Shown here: in pieces, positions 37,027 through 48,596 of the stretch | Layout of the letters: every line of letters begins with the position of its first letter | How positions within the stretch are numbered: the stretch's first letter is position 1 | Assembly (NCBI RefSeq): GCF_007559275.1 | Contig: NZ_VMHK01000001.1 | Span: 186,001-250,000 of the forward strand | DNA length: 64,000 nucleotides | Origin: Bifidobacterium apousia | GTDB lineage: Bacteria; Actinomycetota; Actinomycetes; Actinomycetales; Bifidobacteriaceae | Direction of reading: 5' to 3' | The notes under the pieces: model-generated | Told to the model about the DNA's origin: nothing | What the model saw: only the letters and a program-made list of their open reading frames with translations | The model's database searches: none | Program-made: the position numbers and the translations under genes

Positions 37027-37570
37027 ACCATAGCACTCTATTCGCAGGTGCCGTCCTCTGCAATCGTCGATAACGCTTGTGGATAAATAAGAACGGCCCC
37101 CCGCAGGAGGCCGTTCCCACAAGGTCGATCCGGATGGAATCTCTGCACAACATCATCGTTGCAACGGTCAAGTCTTATACACCCGTTCAACGTATCGGTC
37201 CTAGTGGCCATACACTTTGTGGGCTTCCTCGTTCTCGAACCGTCCTTGTATATGCCATTATGCCAGTTTTCAGGCCGCTGGCAAGCATGACTGGCAGTTG
37301 GGGCGAAGCAAGTAGTCGGCTTGGTCTTTTGTGCGATTGCGTGCATTACGGCGGGCTGAATACGCCAAGTTTGGAGGAATCTGTTGCTTCCCTGTGATCA
37401 TCTGTGGCCTTTCATAGGTGTGGGCTCAAAAATGCTGCAGTTCCAGGCGTGTCGTAATCTCGATGGATTTATGCACAGTGAGGGTGAAGCGATGTGGAAA
37501 CATGGGGTCATTCGACCACATAAGCTCTGGGGACTGGTGCTGATGCCAGGGGGCGGGTGTACTGGTAGCC
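37027..37570. other. Intergenic region between divergent ppk and tad genes
   Basis: About 540 bases. It holds two DnaA-box matches (TGTGGATAA at 37078-37086 and TTATGCACA at 37469-37477) and an 8-bp hairpin (37091-37116). The remaining sequence (37120-37440) encodes nothing I recognise; no small RNA family is evident. Confidence 0.5.
37091..37116 (-). terminator. Hairpin followed by TTATTTA on the minus strand, upstream of ppk
   Basis: GAACGGCC (37091-37098) and GGCCGTTC (37109-37116) form a perfect 8-bp stem with 10-base loop. On the minus strand it is followed by TTATTTA, resembling a terminator, yet no minus-strand gene precedes it. It could be a ppk leader attenuator or end an unseen small RNA. 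Confidence 0.45.
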
Positions 37571-38659
37571 ATGACTGGAATGAGCATATGCAGACCGCCG
37601 ACGATGATACAAGGTGGCATGAAAGGGCGAGCGCCCGAATGGACTCCGCGCTTTTTTAATTCAGTCGGGTTGTCTCCGGAACACCGACCAGGAAGAGTGG
37701 CGGGCGCGGCCCGACAGTTTGATTTTCCGGGATCCTCAGGATCAGGTCGCCTGCAAGGCGAGGATGCCGTTCGATTCAAGCAACCCATCCTGTCCGATCG
37801 GCGGAGCGTAGGTAAAGATGCTGAACATGAGTCCGTCGTGGCTGGTCTGGTCTTTCTCTCGGCCTCGGGAGGAATTGGGCTGACAACCATGACGGCTCTG
37901 ATGGGCAAACAGCTCCGGGACATGGCCTTGTCATGCGCTCTGGTGGATCTGGACCTGGACGGCGGAGGGATGGATGTCCTGGTCGGCGTCGAGGGAGCGC
38001 CTGGCATGCGGCTTGGGCGAATCCACGCGCCCTTAGGCCGGGTGGATCCTCAGGCACTCCATGAAGAATTGCCGACCTGGGATGGCATCCCGCTGCTCAG
38101 CAACGATCCTTGGAGTGCCCCGCCACAGGGCTGGTGGGATCTGGATGCGGCAGTCAGCGCAATGGCTGGATTTGCTGATCTCTTGCTGATCGATGCCGGT
38201 CGGGGCCGGGGTCTGGGTAATCTGCGCTCGCTGAAAGGGCTGCCTTCGCTATTGATGGTGGACATGACCGTGCTGGGCCTTGCACGGGCGAAGGCGCTTC
38301 TCCATGCTCTGAACGGCCGGAGCAATGCTGGTGATCGAGCCCAAGACAGTCCATTGATTTCATGTAGGCCCCCCATGGCTCTGATTGGAATGATGCCCAC
38401 ACAGCACCGGGTCAGTCATGGCGTCGACCCGGAGCAGGCGGAGGATTTTCTGGGCCGATCGGTGGACGTGGTTCTTAAGCCGCAACCGAAGCTGTCGGCA
38501 TCCGTTCTGGACGGGCGTGGCCTGGAACGGGTGCCGCGTACATACGCACGGGCCCTTCATCCTTTGGTTGAGCGGATCGCAGGGATGATCGTCGTCGGGG
38601 AAAGAAAAGTAGAACGGATATCTTCTCGCGAATCGGTTCGGTCTGGGGCTGTCAAATGA
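37571..38659 (+). CDS. tadZ: TadZ/CpaE-like pilus localisation protein
   Basis: A 362-residue protein of the MinD/ParA superfamily at the head of the Tad cluster; TadZ proteins place the pilus machine at a pole or septum. The loop FLSASGGIGLTTMTALMG is a deviant Walker A in which both expected lysines are missing, as in other actinobacterial TadZ/Ssd proteins. The Walker A' Asp is in ALVDLDLDGGGMDVL, and LLIDAGRG replaces Walker B. The N-terminal ~85 residues look disordered, so the start is unsure (ATG 37571, 37604 or 37619). The stop overlaps tadA by 4 bases. Confidence 0.82.
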   Translation: MTGMSICRPPTMIQGGMKGRAPEWTPRFFNSVGLSPEHRPGRVAGAARQFDFPGSSGSGRLQGEDAVRFKQPILSDRRSVGKDAEHESVVAGLVFLSASGGIGLTTMTALMGKQLRDMALSCALVDLDLDGGGMDVLVGVEGAPGMRLGRIHAPLGRVDPQALHEELPTWDGIPLLSNDPWSAPPQGWWDLDAAVSAMAGFADLLLIDAGRGRGLGNLRSLKGLPSLLMVDMTVLGLARAKALLHALNGRSNAGDRAQDSPLISCRPPMALIGMMPTQHRVSHGVDPEQAEDFLGRSVDVVLKPQPKLSASVLDGRGLERVPRTYARALHPLVERIAGMIVVGERKVERISSRESVRSGAVK

Positions 38660-39744
38660 TCATAGGAAGTGGGGAAAGCAATGAAGATCCATTCACTGAC
38701 GACGATTCCGGTCAGCCGCCCACTTTCGGGTACTTGGACCGGCTGACGAACGATCCTGCGGTGACTGACATCGCAGTGACCGGGCAGGGCCATGTCTGGA
38801 TCGACCGAGGCGCGGGCATGGAGGAGGTCCTGCTTCGGCCTGGATTCGAAGGCCCTCGAGCTGTGAGGGACTTTGCCGTGCAGTTATGCGCTCAGCTGGG
38901 AAGTCGTCTGGACGATGCCCGGCCCATGGCTGATGCTTCCAGCAGGGAGGGGATCAGGGTCCACGCCGTGCTGGCCCCGCTTGTTCCCGAGGGTGCCGCC
39001 ATTTCCATCAGACTGCCCAACAGACACCCGCCAGGTCTGGAGGAGCTGGCGGCTGCCGGGCTGTGTCCCGCCAGCTGGCTCTTCATCCTTCGGGCGCTGG
39101 TGGTCAATCGGGCCAGCATTCTGGTAACCGGAGGCACGGGTGCCGGCAAGACCACACTCCTACGAGCCTTGCTGGGTATGTGCCCACGGGAGCAACGGCT
39201 GGTCGTCGTGGAGGAGGTGCGTGAACTTGGTCGTATCGCCGGCCATGAGAATATGGTTTCCTTGGCTGTCAGAGAATCCAACGTCGAAGGGGCAGGGGGT
39301 GTGGGGCTGGTTGATCTGGTCAAGGCCACACTGCGCATGCGGCCCGATCGGATCATCCTGGGCGAGTGTCGGGGTGAGGAAATAGCTGATCTGCTGCGGG
39401 CTTTCAATTCTGGTCATCGGGGTGGCATGGCGACTCTGCATGCAGACAATGTGGAACGCGTTCCTGCTAGGCTGGCGACTCTGGGGCTGCTGGCGGGGTT
39501 GCAGCCGAGGGCCCTGGCTGCTCTGGCGCAGGGGGCGTTCGATGCTGTTATCCATCTGGAACGTTCCGGCGGCCATAGGCATATCGCTCAAATTGGTCGA
39601 CTGACAACTGCAGCCGATGGCCGGCTTCTTGGGGAGGCCGTCTGTACATGGACGGGCCGAGGGGCCGCTACATATGGAACGTCCTGGTCAATGTTCGCTA
39701 GGCGGTGGGGCATTGTGACCAGCGCCCCGGCGGGCGTTCCGTAG
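38656..39744 (+). CDS. tadA: Tad pilus secretion ATPase TadA (CpaF-like)
   Basis: A 362-residue type IV secretion-system-like ATPase that powers assembly of Flp pili. The N-terminal domain (YLDRLTNDPAVTDIAVTG onwards) precedes the core with Walker A GGTGAGKTTLL (Lys166), the Asp box VVVEEVRELG, Walker B RIILGECRGEE and the His box GGMATLHADN. The protein is shorter than proteobacterial TadA, lacking the extended N-terminal arm. It overlaps tadZ by 4 bases and is followed by the two inner-membrane platform proteins. Confidence 0.93.
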   Translation: MIIGSGESNEDPFTDDDSGQPPTFGYLDRLTNDPAVTDIAVTGQGHVWIDRGAGMEEVLLRPGFEGPRAVRDFAVQLCAQLGSRLDDARPMADASSREGIRVHAVLAPLVPEGAAISIRLPNRHPPGLEELAAAGLCPASWLFILRALVVNRASILVTGGTGAGKTTLLRALLGMCPREQRLVVVEEVRELGRIAGHENMVSLAVRESNVEGAGGVGLVDLVKATLRMRPDRIILGECRGEEIADLLRAFNSGHRGGMATLHADNVERVPARLATLGLLAGLQPRALAALAQGAFDAVIHLERSGGHRHIAQIGRLTTAADGRLLGEAVCTWTGRGAATYGTSWSMFARRWGIVTSAPAGVP

Positions 39745-39756
39745 TTGAGGTGGATT

Positions 39757-40419
39757 ATGCATGACGAGACTGCAGCCTGGCTGGCTGCAATGATGACGGC
39801 TATTGCCTGTCTGGTCTTGTTCGCGCCTAGCGGCAGCGCATCCGCGAGACTGAAGGCCATGTCAGTCAGGCCCTCTGCACAGTCGGATAGGCCCGGCCTG
39901 GCGGTGCTGGTCACTTCCCTGCTTGCCTATGTCGACAATGGAGGCGGTCTGGTAGAGGCTTTCGAGGAGGCATCCGGGCGGCGGTTCGCCACCCAGGAGG
40001 TCACACGGGAACGTGTGATGGCCATGCTGGAGAACCGGTGCCTGCCTCAGGAACGGGGGCCTACTCTGACGATTATGGCCCAGGCTCTGATGGCCTGTTA
40101 TGGGCTCAGCGCCATCCTGGGCTGCCGGGCTTCTGATGGGCTGCGGACAGTGGCAGCTATGCAGAGGCGGCGGGCGGCACTGGATGAGGCGCGAGAAAAA
40201 GCCTTTGCTGTGCCTAGGGCCACGATCCGTCTTCTGTCAGCCTTGCCGGTGCTGACCATCATCATGGGAGAGTTCATGGGTGCGCGACCGTTGTCCTTCC
40301 TATGTCGCCCAGGCCTGGGAACTATATGTCTGATCCTTGGGGCGGCCTTCTATGTTTTTGGTCTGGTTTGGATACATCTGCTGATGAACGATCTGGGCAG
40401 GGAGGATCTATGGATCTGA
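39757..40419 (+). CDS. tadB: Tad pilus membrane platform protein TadB-like
   Basis: A 220-residue membrane protein of the type II/Tad F family. Helices are seen at about residues 7-24, 170-190 and 195-215, and the cytoplasmic part between them contains GGGLVEAFEEASGRRF, the usual small helical bundle. It is smaller than classical TadB, as in other actinobacterial Tad loci. ATG at 39757 follows GAGGTGG 6 bases upstream; a TTG at 39745 is in frame but unlikely. The 3' end overlaps tadC by 10 bases. Confidence 0.85.
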   Translation: MHDETAAWLAAMMTAIACLVLFAPSGSASARLKAMSVRPSAQSDRPGLAVLVTSLLAYVDNGGGLVEAFEEASGRRFATQEVTRERVMAMLENRCLPQERGPTLTIMAQALMACYGLSAILGCRASDGLRTVAAMQRRRAALDEAREKAFAVPRATIRLLSALPVLTIIMGEFMGARPLSFLCRPGLGTICLILGAAFYVFGLVWIHLLMNDLGREDLWI

Positions 40420-40952
40420 AACCACTGATTGCCGCCCTGTCGAGCATACTGGCCTTTCTGCTTATGGAATCCGACGGCCCGGGTGGGCGATTAGCCGATG
40501 AGCAGGTCTCCACGCCATCCTTGAGCCTGGTATTGGCCTTGTTGGGAGTCGCTGTTCGTCAGGGGGCCTCCCTGCCCAGGGCCCTGGGTGTGGTTGGTGG
40601 GCTGCTGCCAGGCCCTTATGGGCTTCGGATGGTTCGCGTGGCTCACCTGCTCGGACGTGGCAACGGATGGGATCTGTCTTGGTCGGGAGCGATCGGGGAT
40701 CCTGATTATGGGCAGTCCATGCAGGTCCTGGCTGACTGTCTGGAGCCGTCCTGGCGTTTGGGATCATCGCCTCTGACGCGTATCGAGACGACCCTGCGCC
40801 AGCTGGATTACCATGCCCGCAGCGTGCTGGCCCGGGCCACAGCGGCGATAACCGTCAGGCTGCTGGTGCCGACCGGACTGTGTATTCTGCCGGCCTTCGT
40901 GCTGATAGGAGTCATCCCCTGCATTGCGGCCTTCGTAGGCCGGATTTCCTGA
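40410..40952 (+). CDS. tadC: Tad pilus membrane platform protein TadC-like
   Basis: A 180-residue protein with an N-terminal helix (LIAALSSILAFLLM), a T2SSF-like cytoplasmic bundle (LALLGVAVRQGASLPRALGVV onwards) and two C-terminal helices (TAAITVRLLVPTGLC and FVLIGVIPCIAAFVG). It would pair with TadB to form the platform on which TadA acts. GGGAGG precedes ATG 40410, inside the end of tadB. Reduced length compared with proteobacterial TadC is normal for this group. Confidence 0.83.
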   Translation: MDLKPLIAALSSILAFLLMESDGPGGRLADEQVSTPSLSLVLALLGVAVRQGASLPRALGVVGGLLPGPYGLRMVRVAHLLGRGNGWDLSWSGAIGDPDYGQSMQVLADCLEPSWRLGSSPLTRIETTLRQLDYHARSVLARATAAITVRLLVPTGLCILPAFVLIGVIPCIAAFVGRIS

Positions 40953-41139
40953 GGGCATGGAGTCCATGCTGACAGAGTTGTCCACAGGCTGCCGATGCAG
41001 GTTCACTCGTCCACATGCATCCGATAAGGCGACCGAGGCCGACCGGAACGGGCACAGTGAAAGGTACCGGATGCCGATTCCCCTGAGGAACGGCCATTCG
41101 TCGGGGCGGGGAAGGCAAGGAAAGGCAAAGGCGAGAACG

Positions 41140-41520
41140 ATGACATATTCACAGGAGGTTGCGACGGTCTTCCATCTGCAGACCAGACAGGCAGGAGGGC
41201 AATTGGTGCCAACTGAGACATGGCCTGCTGCAGGTGCCGGGTCCTGGTGGCTGCAAAGAATGAGGCAGCGCTCCAACCGGTTCATGACGGCTTTGTATGT
41301 TCGCATCAGCCAAGCTATGGACTCTGCAGCGAGTGCCCTGCGTGCGCGTATGGGTGTGGTGCTGGCCAGACCTGAATCGGGGGCCATCACTGCCGAATAC
41401 GCCGTGATCATGGTGGCAGCTGCCACGCTGGCCGGCGTATTGCTGGCCATTGTTAAATCCTCTTCCACGCGCACTCTGCTGATGGGTTTGGTGAAGAAGG
41501 CGCTCAGTGCCGTTGGCTGA
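41140..41520 (+). CDS. flp: Flp-type major pilin precursor
   Basis: The C-terminal 45 residues are a Flp pilin: cleavage after Gly in ESG-AITAEYAVIMVAAATLAG, with Glu at position +5 and Tyr at +6 of the mature chain, exactly as in Flp/DUF4244 pilins, then a hydrophobic helix and a basic tail (LVKKALSAVG). The leader is very long if translation begins at 41140 (81 residues). Alternatives are ATG 41260 (41-residue leader, as in DUF4244 proteins), 41317 or 41350; none has a strong ribosome site. The 187 bases between tadC and 41140 may hold its promoter. The gene overlaps tadE by 14 bases. Confidence 0.8.
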   Translation: MTYSQEVATVFHLQTRQAGGQLVPTETWPAAGAGSWWLQRMRQRSNRFMTALYVRISQAMDSAASALRARMGVVLARPESGAITAEYAVIMVAAATLAGVLLAIVKSSSTRTLLMGLVKKALSAVG

Positions 41521-41884
41521 AAGACGGTCCGAGTGGAGACGACGGTGGCGATCCGACAGCGGCACGGTAACGGCCGAGTTCGCCATCGTGCTTCCCGCCG
41601 TCATGGTTCTGGCTCTCTTACTGCTGACGCTGACTCAGACGATCAGAACCGGCATGGTTTGTCAGGATGCGGCTAACGCGGCTGCCAGAGACCTGATCGT
41701 CACCCGGGGCAAGGGCGATCCCCAAGGGCTGGTGCACCGGATGGCCGGTCCGCATACTCAAGTGAAGTTGAGCCCATCGGCCGGACAGACGGCAGTCAGG
41801 GTGTCATGCCCAGTGGTTTCCGGCCCGATGGGCGTGCTGCCTGCACAGGTCCATGGCGATGCCGTGGCCATATTGGAGGAATGA
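41507..41884 (+). CDS. tadE: TadE-like pseudopilin
   Basis: A 125-residue TadE-family protein. A basic leader (ERRSEWRRRWRSDSG) is followed by TVTAEFAIVLPAVMVLALLLL, again with Glu at +5 after the cleavage Gly, then a Cys-containing external domain (VCQDAANAAARD). The start is GTG at 41507, inside the end of flp. TadE proteins are minor pilins cleaved by the same prepilin peptidase as Flp; no such peptidase gene is in this cluster. Confidence 0.87.
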   Translation: MPLAERRSEWRRRWRSDSGTVTAEFAIVLPAVMVLALLLLTLTQTIRTGMVCQDAANAAARDLIVTRGKGDPQGLVHRMAGPHTQVKLSPSAGQTAVRVSCPVVSGPMGVLPAQVHGDAVAILEE

Positions 41885-41887
41885 GTC

Positions 41888-42283
41888 ATGCTCGGACATG
41901 TCAGGAGGACGCGCGTGGAGCGTACCGGTTCATGGCTAGGGGGTTCGGATCCTGGATCTGGTACGGTTCTGGGCATCATACTGATGGCTCTGGTTGGCCT
42001 GGGTCTGGTTCTGGCGGCCCTGCTGGGCAATCTCATGATCTGTCGAGCACATGCACGCACCGGTGCCGATGTCTCGGCTCTGGCTGCAGCTTCTGCCCTG
42101 GACGAAGGACAGGCGCAACCCTGTACTCTGGCCTCCCGGGTCGCCCGTCTCAACAGCGGGATCCTGACAGACTGCCAGGTGGATGGGAGCGACGTGAAAG
42201 TCTCGGTGGGGGTAGACACCGGAGTCTCGATGATTCCGCGTCTGGTCCAGTCGGCCCGGGCAGGGCCTGAGCCCTGTGAATGA
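41888..42283 (+). CDS. TadE/TadF-like (Rv3654c-type) minor pilus protein
   Basis: A 131-residue protein with a short basic leader, the motif DPGSGTVLGIILMALVGLGL and one membrane helix. It continues with HARTGADVSALAAASAL, typical of the helical external part of Rv3654c-type proteins found at the end of actinobacterial Tad loci. Three Cys occur in the C-terminal domain (C-T-L, DCQ, PCE). It starts 3 bases after tadE stops. It probably acts as a minor pilus subunit. Confidence 0.8.
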   Translation: MLGHVRRTRVERTGSWLGGSDPGSGTVLGIILMALVGLGLVLAALLGNLMICRAHARTGADVSALAAASALDEGQAQPCTLASRVARLNSGILTDCQVDGSDVKVSVGVDTGVSMIPRLVQSARAGPEPCE

Positions 42284-42354
42284 GAACAGGAAGCGTGGTC
42301 GGAAGCCTTCGGAAGGAAAGCGAACGTGTCTAAAGAAATGGATAGCCTTGAACC

Positions 42355-45276
42355 ATGGCACTAGCACTCTATCGGCGGTATCGGCCTGACACTTTTGACG
42401 GCATCATCGGTCAGAAGCAGGTCACGGTGCCCCTTACCCGAGCTCTGGATGAGAACCGGCTGACCCATGCCTACCTGTTCTCCGGTCCCAGGGGATGTGG
42501 AAAGACCAGCAGTGCCCGGATTTTCGCCCGCTGTGTCAACTGCGCCAAGGGACCGACCAGCCATCCCTGCGGCGAATGTGACAGCTGCAGGGATCTGGCC
42601 ACGGGAGGCCCCGGTTCCATCGACGTGGTGGAGATTGACGCCGCCAGCCATAATGGCGTCGACGATGCAAGGGAGCTCAGGGAGCGGGCAGGCTTTGCCC
42701 CTGTGCGTGACCGCTACAAGATCTTCATTTTGGATGAGGCTCATATGGTCACCCAGCAAGGATTCAACGCCCTGCTGAAAATCGTCGAAGAACCGCCGGA
42801 ACACGTCATGTTCATCTTCGCCACCACAGAGCCGGAGAAGGTGATCGGCACTATCCGCTCCCGCACCCACCATTACCCCTTCCGTCTCGTGCCCCAGGAA
42901 GTCATGGGGCCTTATCTCGAGGGCATCTGCGAAAAAGAGGGCATCAAGGCCGAACCCGGTGTTCTCAAGCTGGCCATGCGGGCTGGAGGCGGATCGGTGC
43001 GTGACACCCTTTCTGTGTTGGACCAGCTCATGGTAGGCGCTGACGAGCACACCATCACCTATGATGCGGCTGTAGCTCTGCTGGGGTTCACTCCTGCCGC
43101 ACTGATCGGCGAAGCTGTGGATACGCTGATCGACCACGATGGTGCTGGCCTCTACGGGGTCATTCAAAAGGTTGTCGTCGGCGGGTTCGAGCCCCAGCGC
43201 TTCGTTGAGGATCTGCTGGCCCATGTCCGCGACCTGCTGGTTCTCAAACTGGCGGGGGACCGGGCTGAAAGCGTGCTGAGCGAAGATGGCGACGACGACC
43301 AGGTGGCCGATCTGCGTCGGCAGGCGGATGCTTTGGATCTGCAGGTCCTGACCAGAATGGCCGACATCATCAACGATGCACTGGCGGGAATGAACGGGGC
43401 CACTTCGCCCAGGATGCGCTTGGAGCTGCTGGCTGCCAGGCTGCTGGCAATTGGCTGCGAACCTATGGAGCAGGCATCGGCCGCAGGGGCAGCTTCCCCC
43501 TCCGGGTCGGCCACGGCGCCCGCCCGCGGTGGGTTCATTGGCGCTGACAGGTCGCAGCGGAGCGGTCGGCCGTCCACAGCATCGCAGTCTGGCAGTGCTG
43601 ATGGCGCTGATCGCCCCGAACAATCCAGCATGGCAGGCTCGCCATCTGTTGTAGCGCCCGCCTCCTCTGCCGGGCCACAGACCATGGCCGGCTCTCATTC
43701 TGATTCCTCCGCTTATGGACAGCGAGAGGGCGAAGAGCAGTCGCCCCATTCCGGCTCTGATCCTATCCAACCCGAGCGCAAGGAAGCTCCCTCCTGGCCG
43801 ACTGGACAGGCGGAGGGACAAGCTAGGCCATCCAGTCCCTCCAGACCCGCCCGGTCCGCGGAAACACCTCGGCCTGCACAACAGGAGACTGCGCAAGGGC
43901 AGGCAAACGAGGTGCCGACTGGTACAGAGCTGGATAAGCGCTGGGATGCCCTGGTTGCTGCCCTGCCTGATGAGGTCCGCCAGTATGTCGTGCGAGACCG
44001 GGTGCCCACCGTAGCCATGACAGCAGGCCCCTCCGGCCGCAAGCGGCTGTCTATGACCTTCGACCGTCCACTCAGTCAACATGCCTTCGCCATGGCCGTG
44101 GCTGCACAGTCGGTTGACGGGGAGACCAAGGTGCCGCGTATCGTCATGGTCCGCGCTCGCCAGGAGTTCGGACAGTCCACCATGATCGCCCCATCGGGGA
44201 CGGCTGCCAACGGTGAGACTGTGGAGTCCGTCAACAGGATGTCTCCCCAGCGCCGGGCAGAGGTCAAGAAGGAGGTGGCTCTAGCGCGAGCCGGGTTAGC
44301 CACCATGAACCTTGGGGCGGCGGTCATGCCTCATGCGGCCACAGAGCAGGGGCATGCTCCTAGAGGGATGACGGCCTCGGCCGGTCATGATGGTGGGGCC
44401 GGAGCATCGGCATCAGACGGGAAGTCCACTCCTGGAGAAGCTTCAGGCGAAGGGAGCTCCGACGACGCTCACCACCCGGTCGGTGGCCCTGTCCAGTCGT
44501 CTTCGAAACCGCTTCCAGCGGCGGGTTTCGGCTCGACCGCTTCAACGGTGTTGCCGGACGATGATCCCTGGGCTCACCCCATGCCAGCGATTCATGCGCC
44601 GCAAAAGACCTGGCAGCCTGATCAGGGCGGCGATGGATCCACTGGCCAGAAAGACCATGAGTCCAAAAAGGTGGCCCTGCCGGACATGACCGATGACACG
44701 GATCCTTGGGCTGTGCCCGATTCCGGGACCAGCGCCGTAGTCTCTGCAGAGTCCTCCAACAGTCAAGGCCATGAAGCTTCTCAGTCGGTAGATTCATCCG
44801 GTCAGGGAGGCGTCTCGAGCGCCACCTCGGCTTCGACATTGGGAACTGGATCGGTTTCCGGTGAAGGGGTCATGGCGACTGGCGCATCAACCTTGTCGGA
44901 TGCGCAGAGCGACGATCACGGTTCCGATGCTGTCGGTGGCTCGGATGGCCCCCAGACAATGGCAAAGGTTGCTGGAGCTGAGGGCAGGAGAGCGCCAGCA
45001 GGCTTCGCTAGTCCGGCCTCCAGTGGTCCCGGTCAGGACGGGGCCTCGTCTGCTGCAGTTTCCTCCCAGACCTCAAGGCCGTCAGTGGATCCCGAGGACG
45101 ATGTCTATTCCATGGACGATGCCAGACTCGGGGCGGACAATGCCATGAACCAGGATGAACTGACCAAATTGTTCGACGTGACCAAGGTGGAGGACTTTGC
45201 TGCTGACGATCCCCAGAATCCGATCAACGTCCAAAAGCGCCGGCAGGAACAGGCGCAGCGACAGGGAGGTGAATGA
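42355..45276 (+). CDS. dnaX: DNA polymerase III subunits gamma/tau
   Basis: A 973-residue clamp-loader subunit. The AAA+ part (1-~370) has [16 protein letters not shown] (Walker A), the zinc ligands CVNCAKG-x4-HPCGECDSC, FILDEAHM (Walker B) and the SRC-equivalent [10 protein letters not shown]. Domain III follows to about 365. The remaining ~600 residues are mostly Ser/Gly/Pro-rich disorder, interrupted by a folded piece (~530-645, [20 protein letters not shown] onwards). Two copies of DPWA-x-P occur in the tail (738-742 and 784-788). It is longer than most DnaX. No convincing frameshift site for gamma is seen. recR overlaps its stop. Confidence 0.95.
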   Translation: MALALYRRYRPDTFDGIIGQKQVTVPLTRALDENRLTHAYLFSGPRGCGKTSSARIFARCVNCAKGPTSHPCGECDSCRDLATGGPGSIDVVEIDAASHNGVDDARELRERAGFAPVRDRYKIFILDEAHMVTQQGFNALLKIVEEPPEHVMFIFATTEPEKVIGTIRSRTHHYPFRLVPQEVMGPYLEGICEKEGIKAEPGVLKLAMRAGGGSVRDTLSVLDQLMVGADEHTITYDAAVALLGFTPAALIGEAVDTLIDHDGAGLYGVIQKVVVGGFEPQRFVEDLLAHVRDLLVLKLAGDRAESVLSEDGDDDQVADLRRQADALDLQVLTRMADIINDALAGMNGATSPRMRLELLAARLLAIGCEPMEQASAAGAASPSGSATAPARGGFIGADRSQRSGRPSTASQSGSADGADRPEQSSMAGSPSVVAPASSAGPQTMAGSHSDSSAYGQREGEEQSPHSGSDPIQPERKEAPSWPTGQAEGQARPSSPSRPARSAETPRPAQQETAQGQANEVPTGTELDKRWDALVAALPDEVRQYVVRDRVPTVAMTAGPSGRKRLSMTFDRPLSQHAFAMAVAAQSVDGETKVPRIVMVRARQEFGQSTMIAPSGTAANGETVESVNRMSPQRRAEVKKEVALARAGLATMNLGAAVMPHAATEQGHAPRGMTASAGHDGGAGASASDGKSTPGEASGEGSSDDAHHPVGGPVQSSSKPLPAAGFGSTASTVLPDDDPWAHPMPAIHAPQKTWQPDQGGDGSTGQKDHESKKVALPDMTDDTDPWAVPDSGTSAVVSAESSNSQGHEASQSVDSSGQGGVSSATSASTLGTGSVSGEGVMATGASTLSDAQSDDHGSDAVGGSDGPQTMAKVAGAEGRRAPAGFASPASSGPGQDGASSAAVSSQTSRPSVDPEDDVYSMDDARLGADNAMNQDELTKLFDVTKVEDFAADDPQNPINVQKRRQEQAQRQGGE

Positions 45277-45878
45277 TGGCTGCTACCTATGATGGAGCCA
45301 TTCAAGAGCTGATCGATGCTTTTGCGCAACTGCCGGGCATTGGCCCCAAGGGCGCGCAGCGCATCGCCTTCTACATTCTGGGAGCCGATCGGCGTAGCGC
45401 TCAGGATTTGGCCGATGCTATCGTCGCCGCCAAGGAGAAGGTTCGGTTTTGCGAGATCTGTGGCAATGTCTGCGAGACCAGCCCATGCCCTATCTGCCAG
45501 GATCCGCGTCGTGACCGCAGCATCATCTGCGTCGTCGAGGAACCCAAGGATGTCATGAGCATTGAGCGGACCGGAGAGTATAGGGGCCTTTATCATGTCT
45601 TGGGCGGGGCCATCGACCCTATGTCCAACGTCGGTCCTGGCGATCTGCGCATTCCCGAGCTCTTGAAGCGGTTGGGCACGGATCAGGTCAAGGAGGTCAT
45701 GCTGGCCTTGGATCCCAACATTGAAGGCGAGGCCACCACCACCTACCTGGGACGGCTGCTGGGCCCTCTGGATCTGCGGGTCACCAGGCTGGCCAGCGGT
45801 CTGCCTGTCGGCAGCGATCTGGAATATGCCGACGAGATCACCCTTGGCCGGGCAATATCCGGCCGTCGCGATCTGTAA
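45273..45878 (+). CDS. recR: Recombination protein RecR
   Basis: A 201-residue protein that helps RecO/RecF load RecA at gaps. The helix-hairpin-helix [17 protein letters not shown], the zinc finger CEIC-x5-CETSPCPIC and the Toprim domain with [12 protein letters not shown] and [12 protein letters not shown] are all present. The ATG is coupled to the dnaX stop, as in most bacteria. GGGAGGTGA lies just upstream of the double ATG. Confidence 0.97.
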   Translation: MMAATYDGAIQELIDAFAQLPGIGPKGAQRIAFYILGADRRSAQDLADAIVAAKEKVRFCEICGNVCETSPCPICQDPRRDRSIICVVEEPKDVMSIERTGEYRGLYHVLGGAIDPMSNVGPGDLRIPELLKRLGTDQVKEVMLALDPNIEGEATTTYLGRLLGPLDLRVTRLASGLPVGSDLEYADEITLGRAISGRRDL

Positions 45879-45966
45879 GGCCTGCGGTCACTGATTCGTA
45901 GCCTCCCTGGCTGCCGTCAATGTTTCGCATATTGGTGGAGGGGGTCTGATAGAACGGTGTCGTTCG

Positions 45967-45972
45967 TATAAT
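45967..45972 (+). promoter_or_regulatory. Candidate -10 box of the aspartokinase operon
   Basis: A consensus TATAAT preceded by TCG, 64 bases before the lysC start. No good -35 hexamer is found at the usual distance. Confidence 0.45.
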
Positions 45973-46035
45973 CCATGTAATCAACATGTTGCAGATGATG
46001 GTCTAGTGGCTTAACCGTCGCGGGATGGAACAGCA

Positions 46036-46842
46036 GTGGCACTTATCGTTCAGAAGTATGGCGGGTCCTCGGTGGCGGACTCGGACTCCATCAAGCGTGT
46101 GGCCAAGCGCATTATTGACACCAAGCGCGCCGGCAATGACATTGCTGTGGTGGTTTCCGCTATGGGGGACACCACTGATGATCTGATTGACCAGGCCATG
46201 GACGTGGATTCCAATCCTCCTGCCCGAGAGATGGACATGCTCATGACGGCGGGTGAGCGCATCTCCATGAGCCTGCTGGCCATGAGCATCCATGCACAAG
46301 GCGAGCATGCCCATTCCTTCACCGGCTCGCAGGCGGGATTCATGACTGATGCACGCTACGGCGCAGCCCACATCCGCCATGTTCGACCTCAGCGAGTCAT
46401 GAAGGCCTTGGACCGAGGTGAAGTGGGGATTGTGGCCGGCTTTCAGGGGGTCAATTCAGACGGCGACGCCACCACCCTGGGTCGTGGCGGCTCGGATACC
46501 TCGGCTGTGGCCCTAGCCGTGGCACTCAAGGCGGATGTCTGCGAGATCTATACCGATGTGGACGGGGTTTTCACCGCCGATCCGCGCATCGTTCCCACCG
46601 CCCGTAGAATCGCCCGCATTTCATATGAGGAAATGCTGGAGATGGCGGCCGGCGGATCCAAGGTGCTGGCCCTGCGCTGCGTGGAGTATGCCCAGCGTTT
46701 CCGCATGCCCATCCATGTGCGCAGTTCCTTTTCCCATCGCCCAGGCACGCTGATCATGCCCGACGATGTCGATGCTGACAAGATTCCCAATTTGGAGACC
46801 GGCCAGCTGCCGGATCGCCCCGCCGCACGCGCTGACAGGTGA
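46036..46842 (+). CDS. lysC: Aspartate kinase, catalytic domain only
   Basis: A 268-residue protein corresponding to the amino-acid kinase domain alone: it begins [18 protein letters not shown], has the [26 protein letters not shown] substrate loop, [15 protein letters not shown], and ends shortly after [13 protein letters not shown]. In most actinobacteria this domain is followed in the same polypeptide by two ACT domains (about 420 residues in all). Here a stop codon intervenes and the ACT domains are a separate gene 23 bases on. Start is GTG 46036. It makes aspartyl phosphate for lysine, threonine, methionine and cell-wall synthesis. Confidence 0.93.
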   Translation: MALIVQKYGGSSVADSDSIKRVAKRIIDTKRAGNDIAVVVSAMGDTTDDLIDQAMDVDSNPPAREMDMLMTAGERISMSLLAMSIHAQGEHAHSFTGSQAGFMTDARYGAAHIRHVRPQRVMKALDRGEVGIVAGFQGVNSDGDATTLGRGGSDTSAVALAVALKADVCEIYTDVDGVFTADPRIVPTARRIARISYEEMLEMAAGGSKVLALRCVEYAQRFRMPIHVRSSFSHRPGTLIMPDDVDADKIPNLETGQLPDRPAARADR

Positions 46843-46865
46843 CGGGATATGACGGAAGGAAGGAC

Positions 46866-48535
<1,670 letters not shown>

Positions 48536-48596
48536 TTGCGCATCTGGGCTGATCGGTTCTACCAGGCTCCGTCTGCCTGATGGTTTTCATGCAGGG

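Noticed and set aside
37117-37440. A tmRNA, RNase P RNA or SRP RNA in the ppk-tad gap
   Set aside because: None of the conserved core sequences of these RNAs could be found on either strand.
44661-44675. A slippery A-run in dnaX for gamma production by frameshift
   Set aside because: Only five A precede G, no strong downstream hairpin or upstream pairing site was found, and it lies in the disordered tail.
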